Below are positions 16,044-23,312 of a DNA stretch of 54,897 nucleotides, piece by piece; position 1 is the stretch's first letter; every line of letters begins with the position of its first letter. Origin of the DNA: an uncultured bacterium (lineage in GTDB: Bacteria > Actinomycetota > Coriobacteriia > Coriobacteriales > Coriobacteriaceae); assembly GCA_905214105.1 (NCBI GenBank), contig CAJMKK010000010.1, positions 1 to 54,897 of the forward strand, in the 5' to 3' direction. Made by a program: the position numbers and the translations under genes. The notes beneath the pieces are model-generated. The model saw nothing but the letters and a program-made list of their open reading frames with translations, did not search any database and had not been told where the DNA came from.

Positions 16044-16120
16044 TGGTGCGGCGTATAGGATTCGAACCTATGACGTTCTGATTCGTAGTCAGACCCTCTA
16101 TCCAGCTGAGGTAACGCCGC
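16044..16120 (-). tRNA. tRNA-Arg (anticodon ACG), copy 3
   Basis: Identical to copies 1 and 2. Its upstream region differs: minus-strand TTGACT (16156-16161) is 17 bases from a weaker TTTTAT box. Confidence 0.97.
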
Positions 16121-16132
16121 AGCGCAAGACAT

Positions 16133-16161
16133 ATAAAACCACTTTAGCCTATTGGAGTCAA
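16133..16161 (-). promoter_or_regulatory. Promoter of tRNA-Arg copy 3
   Basis: Minus-strand TTGACT (16156-16161) and TTTTAT (16133-16138) with a 17-base spacer; TTATAT two bases further is an alternative -10 box. Confidence 0.5.
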
Positions 16162-16197
16162 GCATAATCTCAAACTTTTTTGTGGAACGCAGTTTTG

Positions 16198-16575
16198 TCA
16201 TGCTGCTCCGCATATACCGCCGTTCCCCGTACGATCGATTGGCTTTTCGATCACGTCGAACTTAGCACCAAGTTCCCTCAGGAGCGATCTCACCCGCTGG
16301 GCACAATCATAATCGGCAAACGAGATGCTCAGCATGCGCGCGGCCTGGTTGGAAGTCCCAACTCCATAGAAGTGCTCCAGCGCCACTAGTCCCTCGTGCG
16401 TCACAAGGGTCTCGACCACATGAGGCGACTCCTCAAAGCACCATTGTGTCAACGGACCCTCACTCGTCTGCCGAACCACCAGGCCGCCCATGCCAGACGA
16501 CTCACACGTTACAAGCAGGTACTCCCCGCCCTCGTCGCTCTCAAACAAAACCACCCGATCATCAAACAGCTCCAT
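16198..16575 (-). CDS. Hypothetical protein (125 aa)
   Basis: A small soluble protein that I cannot assign to a family. The first 60 residues look like a beta-sheet (FDDRVVLFESDEGGEYLLV; GMGGLVVRQ), and helices follow (QAARMLSISFADYDCAQRV; RVRSLLRELGAKFDVI). There is no signal peptide or membrane segment. It ends about 80 bases after the tRNA-Arg array and lies upstream of nothing on its strand that would suggest a role. Acceptable codon use and a GGGGACGC-type ribosome-binding site before the ATG support a real gene. Confidence 0.6.
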   Translation of the reverse strand: MELFDDRVVLFESDEGGEYLLVTCESSGMGGLVVRQTSEGPLTQWCFEESPHVVETLVTHEGLVALEHFYGVGTSNQAARMLSISFADYDCAQRVRSLLRELGAKFDVIEKPIDRTGNGGICGAA

Positions 16576-16701
16576 CGCGTCCCCTTTCTCTCGCTCTTAT
16601 TTAGCAAAAGCATAGCAGGTAGATGGCTGTATACAGAACAGTTGTTCGTGTGTTTTCTATTGAGCTGTCCTCACGGCATGGTATGGACCTGCGCACAAAA
16701 T

Positions 16702-16730
16702 AGGGCGCCCCCGAAGGAGCGCCCTTGCGT
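16702..16730 (-). terminator. Intrinsic terminator of serS
   Basis: On the minus strand AGGGCGCTCC-TTC-GGGGGCGCCCT is followed by ATTTTG, 20 bases after the serS stop codon. Confidence 0.75.
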
Positions 16731-16748
16731 ATCCCCTATGCAGCCAAG

Positions 16749-18032
16749 TTACGCGACCGGCTCGATCTTCTCGAGGCCGCCCATGTAGGGACGCAGGACC
16801 TCGGGGATCGTGATGGTGCCGTCGGCGTTCTGGTAGTTCTCCAGAATGGCGGCCATGGTGCGGCCGGCCGGCAGGCCGGAACCATTGAGAGTGTGCAGGT
16901 AGCGCGAACCCTTGAAGTTCTCGGGGTCGCGATACTTGATGTTGGCGCGACGGGCCTGGAAGTCACCGCAGTTGGAGCAGGAGCTGATCTCCTTGTAGGC
17001 GTTGTAGCTCGGCAGCCAGACCTCGATGTCGTAGGTCTGACGGGCAGAGAAGCCCAAGTCGCCGGTGCACAGGCTAATCACGCGATACGGAAGGCCCAGC
17101 TGCTGCAGCAGGTACTCGGCCTCGGCGGTCATGCTCTCGAGCTCCTCGTCGGACTCCTCCGGCTTAGCGAACTTGACCATCTCGACCTTGTCGAACTCGT
17201 GCTGACGGATGATGCCGCGGGTGTCGCGACCGGCGGAACCGGCCTCCTCGCGGAAGCAGGGGGTGAAGGCGGTGTAGCGGCGCGGCAGGGTGTCGGCGTC
17301 GAGGACCTCGCCGGCATGCAGGTTGGTGAGCACGACCTCGGCGGTGGGGATCAGGAAGTTGTCGCCCGAGACGTGGTAGGCGTCGTCCTCGAACTTGGGC
17401 AGCTGACCCGTGCCAAACATGGTCTGACGCTTGACGACGATGGGCGGCCACCACTCCTTAAAACCACGGCTGGTGTGCGTATCGAGGAAGAAGTTGATGA
17501 GGGCGCGCTCCAGGCGGGCGCCAGCGCCACCGAGAACGGTAAAGCGGCTGCCGGAGAGCTTGTTGCCACGCTCGAAGTCGAGGATGTCCAGATCGGTGCC
17601 CAGATCCCAGTGCGGCTTAAAGTCGAAGTCGAACTCGCGCGGGGTGCCCCAGCGGCGACGCTCGATGTTCTCGTCCTCGTCCTTACCGTACGGAGTGGCA
17701 TCGCACGGAATGTTGGGCAGGTGAGCCATGAAGTCGTACTGCTCCTGCTCGAGAGCGGTGCGGCGCTCGGCCAGACCGTCAATCTTCTCGTTGACGGCGC
17801 GCACAGCCTCCTTGGCGGCCTCGGCCTCGTCCTTCTTGCCCTCCTTCATCAGGGCGCCGATCTTCTTGGACTCGGCATTGCGCGTAGCCTGGAGCTCCTC
17901 GACCTCGGTGATGACGGCACGACGCTCGTCGTCGAGTTCAAAGAACTTCTCGCGATCCCAAGACGTCTGGCGATTAGCCATGGCGACATCGATGGCATCG
18001 GGGTTCTCGCGAACAAACTTGATATCAAGCAT
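16749..18032 (-). CDS. serS: Serine--tRNA ligase
   Basis: Cytosolic class II aminoacyl-tRNA synthetase that charges tRNA-Ser (one such tRNA, GCT, lies at 12.2 kb). The 427-residue product has an N-terminal antiparallel coiled coil (about 30-105) that grips the long variable arm. The class II catalytic domain carries motif 2 ([14 protein letters not shown]) and motif 3 ([18 protein letters not shown]). The start is set at the ATG at 18032 ([11 protein letters not shown], the usual SerS N-terminus), preceded by GGAGG; an in-frame ATG nine codons upstream lacks this. Divergent from the small membrane protein gene. Confidence 0.97.
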   Translation of the reverse strand: MLDIKFVRENPDAIDVAMANRQTSWDREKFFELDDERRAVITEVEELQATRNAESKKIGALMKEGKKDEAEAAKEAVRAVNEKIDGLAERRTALEQEQYDFMAHLPNIPCDATPYGKDEDENIERRRWGTPREFDFDFKPHWDLGTDLDILDFERGNKLSGSRFTVLGGAGARLERALINFFLDTHTSRGFKEWWPPIVVKRQTMFGTGQLPKFEDDAYHVSGDNFLIPTAEVVLTNLHAGEVLDADTLPRRYTAFTPCFREEAGSAGRDTRGIIRQHEFDKVEMVKFAKPEESDEELESMTAEAEYLLQQLGLPYRVISLCTGDLGFSARQTYDIEVWLPSYNAYKEISSCSNCGDFQARRANIKYRDPENFKGSRYLHTLNGSGLPAGRTMAAILENYQNADGTITIPEVLRPYMGGLEKIEPVA

Positions 18033-18072
18033 TAGATCCTCCGGCGATATACATTCCATTTAGGTTGCAACC

Positions 18073-18099
18073 TTGTACATGTATGGGCAAGTATATACT
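18073..18099 (+). promoter_or_regulatory. Candidate promoter of the small membrane protein gene
   Basis: TATACT (18094-18099) with a possible TTGTAC (18073-18078) at a short 15-base spacing, 45 bases upstream of the start codon. Confidence 0.35.
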
Positions 18100-18143
18100 T
18101 ATGAGCGTTTACGACCCAACTCAACTACGCAAGAAGGCACCCA

Positions 18144-18317
18144 ATGGACGCAGTTTTTTCCTTTTTGTTTGGCACCCGCACCGGTTTTGCCATCCTTTTC
18201 GCCGGCGGCATCCTGTTATTTGCGATTCTTGCCTTTGTAATGGAGAAGCGTACCCATAAAATGTACGTCGACCGCGGACCCAAGTCCGAGGATGAGGAAG
18301 ACAGCTTCTGGGACTAA
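18144..18317 (+). CDS. Small single-pass membrane protein (57 aa)
   Basis: A 57-codon gene, ATG to TAA. The first 15 residues (MDAVFSFLFGTRTGFA) lead into a transmembrane helix at about 14-33. A basic stop-transfer segment (MEKRTHK) and an acidic, hydrophilic tail ending in EDEEDSFWD follow. AGAAGG lies about seven bases upstream. It resembles short uncharacterised proteins that I believe are conserved in Coriobacteriia (possibly DUF6724), but that name is from memory. It is divergent from serS and convergent with proC. Confidence 0.7.
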   Translation: MDAVFSFLFGTRTGFAILFAGGILLFAILAFVMEKRTHKMYVDRGPKSEDEEDSFWD

Positions 18318-18472
18318 CCTGCCAAAAAGGGACAGGTTTATTTTGGTCGGTTTTATCTGGGCAAACGCAAGCGCCCCGCAACTGGAATTGAGCCAGTTGC
18401 GGGGCGCTTTTCGCTAAAAGAACAAAACCGCAGGAAAAACCTGTCAAAATAAACCTGTTCCTAAATGGCAGG
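18318..18472. repeat. Nested palindrome between convergent stop codons
   Basis: Outer arms CCTGCCA...GGGACAGGTTTATTTTG and CAAAATAAACCTGT...TGGCAGG are near-complementary over about 28 bases. Inside are CGGTTTT/AAAACCG and then a strong hairpin with arms GCGCCCCGCAACTGG and CCAGTTGCGGGGCGC followed by TTTT. It starts one base after the TAA of the small membrane protein gene and ends two bases before the proC stop, and probably terminates both. Confidence 0.7.
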
Positions 18473-18474
18473 TT

Positions 18475-19245
18475 TTACTGGAGAGTTGCGTCGATTGCCT
18501 TGACCAGGGCGCTGCGCATGCCGGCGTCCTCGAGCGCAACGACGCCCTTGATGGTGGCACCACCGGGCGAGCATACGGCATCCTTCATCGCCGCAGGATG
18601 CTGGCCAGTTGCAAGCTGCAGCTTTGCCGTACCCAGCACCATCTGGCTCACAATGCGATAGGCATCGGCACGCGGGATACCGTGCTTGACCGCCGCATCG
18701 CCCAGGGCCTCGATTGCCATGGCGACAAATGCCGGAGCGCAACCACCCACCGTGCCGCCCACAAACAGCAGGCTTGTGTCGAGCTCGACGACAGCGCCAA
18801 GCTTACCGAGCAGGTCGAGCACCACAGCACGCTGCTCGTCGTTAAGCGTCGAAGCCTTCTCGCAGGCGATGACGCCCTCGCCCACCGAAACCGGCGTGTT
18901 GGGCACCGTCGAGATATGCGCGACGCCCGGCAGGACCTGCTCCCACTTGGCACTGTCCCAGGTCCAGGCAACCGACAGAACGACCTTTTTGGCAAGAGCG
19001 TCCTTGAGCGGGGCGAATACCTTCTCGATCATGTACGGTTTGACCGCAGCGACCACGATATCGGATGCGGCGACAACCTCGGCGGCATCGTGGCAGGCGA
19101 CCATGCCGCGCGCCTCGCAGCGCTCAACCAGTGCGTCGTAGCGACCCGCGCAGGCGCACATGTCGCTCGCAGCTACACCGGCAGCGATCCAGCCATCGGC
19201 CATAGCGCTCGCCATATTGCCAAAACCGACAAATCCAATCTTCAT
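18475..19245 (-). CDS. proC: Pyrroline-5-carboxylate reductase
   Basis: Cytosolic NAD(P)H-dependent enzyme for the last step of proline biosynthesis. The 256-residue product begins with a Rossmann dinucleotide loop (GFVGFGNMASAM) and ends with the helical dimerisation domain containing the family signature region (CSPGGATIKGVVALE). Length is typical. The start is set at the ATG at 19245, with AAAGGA nine bases upstream; an ATG eight codons earlier is a weaker candidate. One GMVACH-type segment keeps the expected helix after the second strand. It is not in an operon with other proline genes. Confidence 0.95.
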   Translation of the reverse strand: MKIGFVGFGNMASAMADGWIAAGVAASDMCACAGRYDALVERCEARGMVACHDAAEVVAASDIVVAAVKPYMIEKVFAPLKDALAKKVVLSVAWTWDSAKWEQVLPGVAHISTVPNTPVSVGEGVIACEKASTLNDEQRAVVLDLLGKLGAVVELDTSLLFVGGTVGGCAPAFVAMAIEALGDAAVKHGIPRADAYRIVSQMVLGTAKLQLATGQHPAAMKDAVCSPGGATIKGVVALEDAGMRSALVKAIDATLQ

Positions 19246-19318
19246 ATCGCATAGTCCTTTCAGACACATTCCTCAAAACGAAAGGTATTGTCCCACGCCA
19301 TTGTTTCGTATTGCCGAC

Positions 19319-19789
19319 CTATTTGTGATACGGCTCGCCACGACTGATCTTGCAGGCACGGTAAATCTGCTCCAGCAGCACCACACGCGCCAGGTTATGC
19401 GGCAAGGTAATGCGTCCAAAGCTGAGCATCTCGTCGGCTCGTGCGCGCACGTCATCGCTCACGCCATCCGAACCGCCGATTACAAAGGCAATGTCGCTAC
19501 TGCCTCGCAGCATAAGATCGTCGAGCCTCGCCGAGAGCTCCTCGCTCGAGCGCTCCTTGCCCTCGATAGCCAGCAGGATCACATGCGCTCGAGATGGCAA
19601 GGCGGCAAGAATCGCCGCCCCCTCCTTGTCGCGCGCGGCATCCACGCCGCCCGCCTTAGCCGGGTCGATATCGGCCACCTCGCGGATATCCACCTTGGCA
19701 TAGGCACCTAGGCGCTTGGTGTACTCAGCGCACGCGTCCTTCCAAAAGCGCTCCTTGAGCTTACCGACGCAAACGACGGTGTATTTCAC
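19319..19789 (-). CDS. rlmH: 23S rRNA (pseudouridine1915-N3)-methyltransferase RlmH
   Basis: A small SPOUT-class SAM-dependent methyltransferase that modifies pseudouridine 1915 in helix 69 of 23S rRNA on assembled ribosomes. The 156 residues match the family in length. The knotted C-terminal half carries the signature FVIGGSDGVSDDV, then the FGRITLPHNLARVVLLEQ helix and the terminal RGEPYHK tail. It begins six bases after the SPFH gene ends, so the two are probably cotranscribed. Such pairing with an SPFH gene does not suggest a shared job. Confidence 0.96.
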   Translation of the reverse strand: MKYTVVCVGKLKERFWKDACAEYTKRLGAYAKVDIREVADIDPAKAGGVDAARDKEGAAILAALPSRAHVILLAIEGKERSSEELSARLDDLMLRGSSDIAFVIGGSDGVSDDVRARADEMLSFGRITLPHNLARVVLLEQIYRACKISRGEPYHK

Positions 19790-19795
19790 GCGCGT

Positions 19796-20734
19796 CTACT
19801 CCTTCGAATGGTTTTGAACTTTGCCGGCGGCCAGCATCTGCTCGAACATCGAGGCCGACTGCGAAAAGTCGCTCGGCAGCACGACCGTCGAGGTTTTACC
19901 CGTGCGAGCGAACTCCGTCATCATCTCGGACCACTGCGTAAACATGAACAGTTGGTTGGCCTCGTCATTGCCGACACCCGTCTCCTGGATGATCTCGAGC
20001 GAATCTTTGATACCCAGCGCGATGGCCTTGCGCTGGTTGGCGATGCCCTCGCCCGCCTTTTCCATAGCCTCGGCCTCGGCGGTCGCCTCGGTGACGCGCT
20101 TGATGCGGTCGGCCTCGGCGAGCTCCTGCGCGGCAGCGCGCTTGCGCTGGGCAGCGTTGATGTCGTTCATGGAGTTCTCAACCTCGGTCGGCAGTGCGAT
20201 TTTGGTGATGAGCGTCGACACGAGGGTGAAGCCGTAGGCGGCCATCTGCTCGGAAACAGTAGCGTTGACATCCTTGGCGATGTCATCCTTCTTGGCAAAG
20301 ACCTCATCGAGCGTGTAGACGGGGATGGAGGAGCGCAGGGCGTCGGTGATGAAGTCGCGCATCTGGTCGACGGGCTCCTGCAGCATGTAGTAGCTCTTGT
20401 AGATGCCCGAATCCGCCGGGCCAGCACCCATGTCATAGCTCACGTGGTACTGAGCGGAGACCTCAAGGCCAATGGTCACGTTGTCCTGAGTCTTAACGTC
20501 GATGCCAAAACCATTTTTCATGGTGCGCAGACTCACCGTGGCGGCCTTGCGGTCAATCACGGGCACCTTCATGTGGAAGCCTGCGCTAACAATGCGGTTG
20601 AACTTACCCAAGCGCTCGATGATTACGGCGTGCTGCTGTTCAACGACATAGCAGGCGTTGGGGAGCAGGAGCAATAAAATGATGATGGGAAACAAGAGGC
20701 TCGTAAGGGCAGCGATGATACCGGAAAACAGCAT
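19796..20734 (-). CDS. SPFH/Band 7 (PHB) domain membrane protein
   Basis: A 312-residue stomatin-like protein. An N-terminal hydrophobic segment (about 5-30) anchors it in the membrane. The Band 7 domain follows (EQQHAVIIERLGKF to about 190), then a helical, Ala/Glu-rich coiled coil (AEADRIKRVTEATAEAEA) and a C-terminal tail. These proteins oligomerise into membrane cages and organise microdomains. No NfeD partner, often found beside them, is present. The closest group by eye is the QmcA-like subfamily. Confidence 0.9.
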   Translation of the reverse strand: MLFSGIIAALTSLLFPIIILLLLLPNACYVVEQQHAVIIERLGKFNRIVSAGFHMKVPVIDRKAATVSLRTMKNGFGIDVKTQDNVTIGLEVSAQYHVSYDMGAGPADSGIYKSYYMLQEPVDQMRDFITDALRSSIPVYTLDEVFAKKDDIAKDVNATVSEQMAAYGFTLVSTLITKIALPTEVENSMNDINAAQRKRAAAQELAEADRIKRVTEATAEAEAMEKAGEGIANQRKAIALGIKDSLEIIQETGVGNDEANQLFMFTQWSEMMTEFARTGKTSTVVLPSDFSQSASMFEQMLAAGKVQNHSKE

Positions 20735-20811
20735 GGTTTCTCCTCTGATAGGCGCACATTGGCACTAGGATACCCGCACGGAGCGGCCGCGTGACACTAA
20801 CAAGAGGGTCC

Positions 20812-21030
20812 GTGGTCAAAAAAAGCCAAATATGAGTACTGTTACCAGTTTAGTAGCAGCGTATTTGGGTCAAACTCGCCTCCTTGAACCCGAGGTCTAT
20901 CGAAATTACTTCAAATTGTCTCAAGGTTGAGCCAAATTAGCGTACATCTGTTGCGTAAAATGAGCAAAAATGGCTTCGTGAAATGTCTCTATTTTCGTGC
21001 CAGTACTCATATTTGCCACTTTTTGACCAC
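20812..21030. mobile_element. MITE-like element with 30-bp terminal inverted repeats
   Basis: A 219-bp segment with ends GTGGTCAAAAAAAGCC...TATGAGTACTG (20812-20841) and CAGTACTCATA...TTTTTGACCAC (21001-21030). They are complementary at 27 of 30 positions. The interior is AT-rich compared with the surroundings and has no open reading frame of note. No clear target-site duplication was found. A non-autonomous transposable element is the simplest reading; no transposase is nearby. Confidence 0.7.
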
Positions 21031-21083
21031 AGGGGCATCTACCGCGCGAAATCGATAGGTCAAATCTGCCAAAAACGACCCGT

Positions 21084-21137
21084 AAAAAAACTCCCATTGC
21101 TGGGAACTCTTTCATTTAATGATGCGGGCGAAAGGAC
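21084..21137. repeat. 54-bp direct repeat at tRNA-Leu, displaced copy (second at 21272-21325)
   Basis: Two 54-bp segments, 188 bases apart and matching at 51 of 54 positions, each contain the tRNA-Leu terminator and the tRNA 3' end up to the T-loop (GCGGGCGAAAGGAC). The copy at 21272-21325 continues into the real tRNA. In the displaced copy the CCA has decayed to TCA and the terminator stem has one mismatch. Confidence 0.85.
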
Positions 21138-21253
21138 GTCCGTGTATCCGCTTCGCGGATCCGCACCGGCTTCGCCCGCCTGCCGGCGGACTCGCCAGCT
21201 CGCTAAAACGCTCCGCGTTTTCTTGACGCTCGCTCCTTCGCAGGTTCAAGTCC
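21134..21253. repeat. tRNA-associated multi-hairpin element, Leu copy
   Basis: Closed by GGAC (21134-21137) and GTCC (21250-21253) from the tRNA-Leu T-arm. Hairpin 1 is ATCCGC-TTC-GCGGAT (21146-21160), the central GGCG/CGCC stem is conserved, and hairpin 3 is AAAACGC-TCC-GCGTTTT (21205-21221). Compared with the Arg copies, hairpin 3 has changed from CGGACGC/GCGTCCG on both sides at once. Confidence 0.75.
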
Positions 21254-21271
21254 CCGCGATGAGCCCATAAC

Positions 21272-21300
21272 AAAAAAGCTCCCATTGCTGGGAGCTCTTT
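21272..21300 (-). terminator. Terminator of tRNA-Leu
   Basis: On the minus strand AGCTCCCAGCAATGGGAGCT is followed by a T-run, eight bases after the CCA end. Confidence 0.8.
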
Positions 21301-21307
21301 CATTTAA

Positions 21308-21394
21308 TGGTGCGGGCGAAAGGACTTGAACCTTCATGGGGTTGCCCCCATACGGACCTGAACCGTACGCGTCTGCCAATTCCGCCACGCCCGC
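21308..21394 (-). tRNA. tRNA-Leu (anticodon CAG)
   Basis: An 87-base class II tRNA including encoded CCA. Acceptor stem GCGGGCG/CGCCCGC is paired except for the usual tolerance near position 7, with discriminator A73. The anticodon stem TACGG/CCGTA closes the loop TTCAGGT, giving CAG for CUG codons. A long variable arm (GGGGGCAACCCC) and T-loop TTCAAGT are present. Confidence 0.95.
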
Positions 21395-21405
21395 GTGCAG
21401 GAATT

Positions 21406-21434
21406 AGAATAACGGAGCGCCGCCGCGAACGCAA
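21406..21434 (-). promoter_or_regulatory. Promoter of tRNA-Leu
   Basis: Minus-strand TTGCGT (21429-21434) and TATTCT (21406-21411) with a 17-base spacer, fitted into the short gap after the tatD-like stop codon. Confidence 0.6.
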
Positions 21435-21437
21435 GAA

Positions 21438-22355
21438 CTATTTTTGGAAAAGTTTGCAGGCATTTTCCCAAGCGGCCCGAGCGATTGCTTCGGCGTCCTC
21501 GCCGGTACGATCGACGCGGTCGTTGACCAGCGCGTTTGCCGTGATGGAAATCATTGCAGGCTCGCACTCAAGACCGCGAATGGGCTCCGGCGCCATATAG
21601 GGACAATCCGTCTCGAACAAAATACGATCGAGCGGGGTTGCCGCGAATGCCTCGCGCACGTCGTCGTTGCGCTTAAAGGTAGCCGCTCCGCCATAGGCGA
21701 TGTAACAACCCAAATCCACAAAGCGCTCCATCGTGGCTCGGTCCTCGCCAAAGCAGTGCAGCACGCAACCGGCCTGGGGCACGCCGACCTCGCGCAACAC
21801 GTTGTAGGCGTCCACATGCGAGGTGCGCTCCTCGTCCGTGTCCTCATGACGCAGATGCAGCTCTACCGGCACATTGCGGCGTACGGCAACCTCAAGTTGG
21901 CGCGCCATACAGTCGATCTGCACGTCGTGGGGCGCCGGCGCAATATCGTCGTCATAATCCATGTGGTAGTCCAAACCGATCTCGCCAATACCGACACACA
22001 AAGGGTCGTCGAGCGCAGCAACAACCTGCGCGTGGATGTCGTCGGTATAGTTCGGCGCGCCATACGGATGCACACCGGCGAGATACTTGACCTGCGGAAT
22101 ATCCCGCATCGGCAGGATCTCGCGAACCAGCCAGTCGCTATAGTCCGCCACGCTGCGCTTATCGGCAATGGGGTCGAAGACCGTCACCAACAAGTCAATG
22201 CCCGCTTCCTTGGCACGCTCGAGCGTCTCGGGCACTTCCTTGCCCCAAAACGAAAGCAGGTGCGCGTGCGTGTCGGCAAGCGGCGCCAGCGGCACCGGGC
22301 AGGCCACCGTTTTCTTCTTTTTGGTAAACATCACGCGTTCGACATTAGGCGTCAT
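21438..22355 (-). CDS. TatD family metal-dependent deoxyribonuclease
   Basis: A 305-residue TIM-barrel hydrolase of the TatD family, likely a 3'-5' exonuclease or related metal-dependent hydrolase in the cytosol. Metal-binding motifs are in order: DTHAHL, GEIGLDYH, HLRHED, LHCFGED and FETDCPYMAPEP. The start is set at the ATG at 22355, which overlaps the end of rsmA by 11 bases and has AGGAG upstream; longer readings would run far into rsmA. Translational coupling with rsmA is likely. tatD-rsmA neighbours are common in Gram-positive genomes. Confidence 0.92.
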   Translation of the reverse strand: MTPNVERVMFTKKKKTVACPVPLAPLADTHAHLLSFWGKEVPETLERAKEAGIDLLVTVFDPIADKRSVADYSDWLVREILPMRDIPQVKYLAGVHPYGAPNYTDDIHAQVVAALDDPLCVGIGEIGLDYHMDYDDDIAPAPHDVQIDCMARQLEVAVRRNVPVELHLRHEDTDEERTSHVDAYNVLREVGVPQAGCVLHCFGEDRATMERFVDLGCYIAYGGAATFKRNDDVREAFAATPLDRILFETDCPYMAPEPIRGLECEPAMISITANALVNDRVDRTGEDAEAIARAAWENACKLFQK

Positions 22356-23205
22356 GGGAAAGCTCCTGAGCCAAGCGGACAAAGGCAGCGACGTCGAGCG
22401 TCTCGGCGCGCGTGGTAGGTGCGATACCGCAGGCCTCAAAGGCGGCGTCGAGCGCGTCCTTGGCAAAGCCGTTGGCGCTCATGGAGTTGCGAATCGTCTT
22501 GCGGCGCTGAGCAAACGCAGCGTCGATCACACGGGCCACAAACTCGCGGTCGATGCCCTCGGGCACCACGCCGTCAACACGGTCGATGCGCACCACGGCA
22601 GAATCCACATGCGGCGCCGGCATAAAGCAGCGCGGCGGCACCTCAAAGCGCCCCGTCACCTGCGCATACAGGCCGAGCTTTGCCGTGTAGCCGCCATAGG
22701 TCTTGTTACCCGGCACTGCGCCAATACGATCTGCAACTTCCTTTTGCACCATGACGACAGCGCGCTTAAGCGCGGGCATCGTCTGGAAGAACTGAAGGAT
22801 GATCGTCGCCGCCACGCTATAGGGCAGATTCGCGACAAACACCGTGGGTTCACCACCGGCGGCCTGCTCAATCTGTTCCAGGCCCACCTTGAGCGCATCG
22901 CCCATGATAAAGCGGAAGTTGGCATAGTCGGCGGCATGGGCGTCAAGCACCGGCTCAAGCTCGGGATCGGCCTCAATCGACGTAACGCACGCCGCCTCCT
23001 GCAGCAGCGCAAGTGTCAACGTGCCGCAACCCGGACCCACCTCGAGTACGCGCTCATCGCCCGCAAGCTCAGCGAGCTCACAGATACGTTCGATCACATG
23101 GTTGTCGATCAGGAAGTTTTGGCCCAGGCGATGCTTGGTCGCAAGGCCAAACTCCTCTAGCAGCTCCCTAGTTGCCGTGGGGTTTGCCAAAGGCGAAGTT
23201 GTCAT
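22345..23205 (-). CDS. rsmA: 16S rRNA (adenine1518/1519-N6)-dimethyltransferase RsmA (KsgA)
   Basis: SAM-dependent methyltransferase that dimethylates two adjacent adenines in helix 45 of 16S rRNA late in 30S assembly. The 286-residue product shows the N-terminal signature HRLGQNFLIDNHVIERI, motif I VLEVGPGCGTLTLAL, motif IV NLPYSVAATI and the C-terminal helical domain (FAQRRKTIRNSM). Loss of this enzyme usually gives kasugamycin resistance. It follows metG after a 107-base gap holding a terminator, and its 3' end overlaps the tatD-like gene. Confidence 0.97.
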   Translation of the reverse strand: MTTSPLANPTATRELLEEFGLATKHRLGQNFLIDNHVIERICELAELAGDERVLEVGPGCGTLTLALLQEAACVTSIEADPELEPVLDAHAADYANFRFIMGDALKVGLEQIEQAAGGEPTVFVANLPYSVAATIILQFFQTMPALKRAVVMVQKEVADRIGAVPGNKTYGGYTAKLGLYAQVTGRFEVPPRCFMPAPHVDSAVVRIDRVDGVVPEGIDREFVARVIDAAFAQRRKTIRNSMSANGFAKDALDAAFEACGIAPTTRAETLDVAAFVRLAQELSHDA

Positions 23206-23243
23206 GGTTGCCTCCTTAACATGGTGGCTGCATCGTAAAGCAA

Positions 23244-23273
23244 AAGGGCATGGACCGTTGCGGCCATGCCCTT
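23244..23273 (-). terminator. Intrinsic terminator of metG
   Basis: On the minus strand AAGGGCATGG and CCATGCCCTT form a perfect 10-bp stem followed by TTGCTTT, about 40 bases after the metG stop. Confidence 0.8.
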
Positions 23274-23312
23274 ACATCTAAACAGCAAATTGCCGATATG
23301 GTGCGCGGCGTC

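Larger units (their letters stand above)
15853..16120. repeat. 268-bp repeat unit at tRNA-Arg, copy 3
   Basis: Third copy of the unit described at 14995-15262, 432 bases after copy 2. Confidence 0.9.

Noticed and set aside
15738..16081. Short open frames across the tRNA-Arg repeats with shared peptide segments such as ARIRTGFARLPADS
   Set aside because: They run through hairpins, terminators and tRNA 3' ends in several frames, and the peptide similarity only reflects the DNA repeat.
14995..16120. Regularly spaced repeats resembling a CRISPR array
   Set aside because: The units are 268 bp, contain complete tRNA genes and are separated by promoter-bearing spacers of about 160 bp. No cas gene is present.
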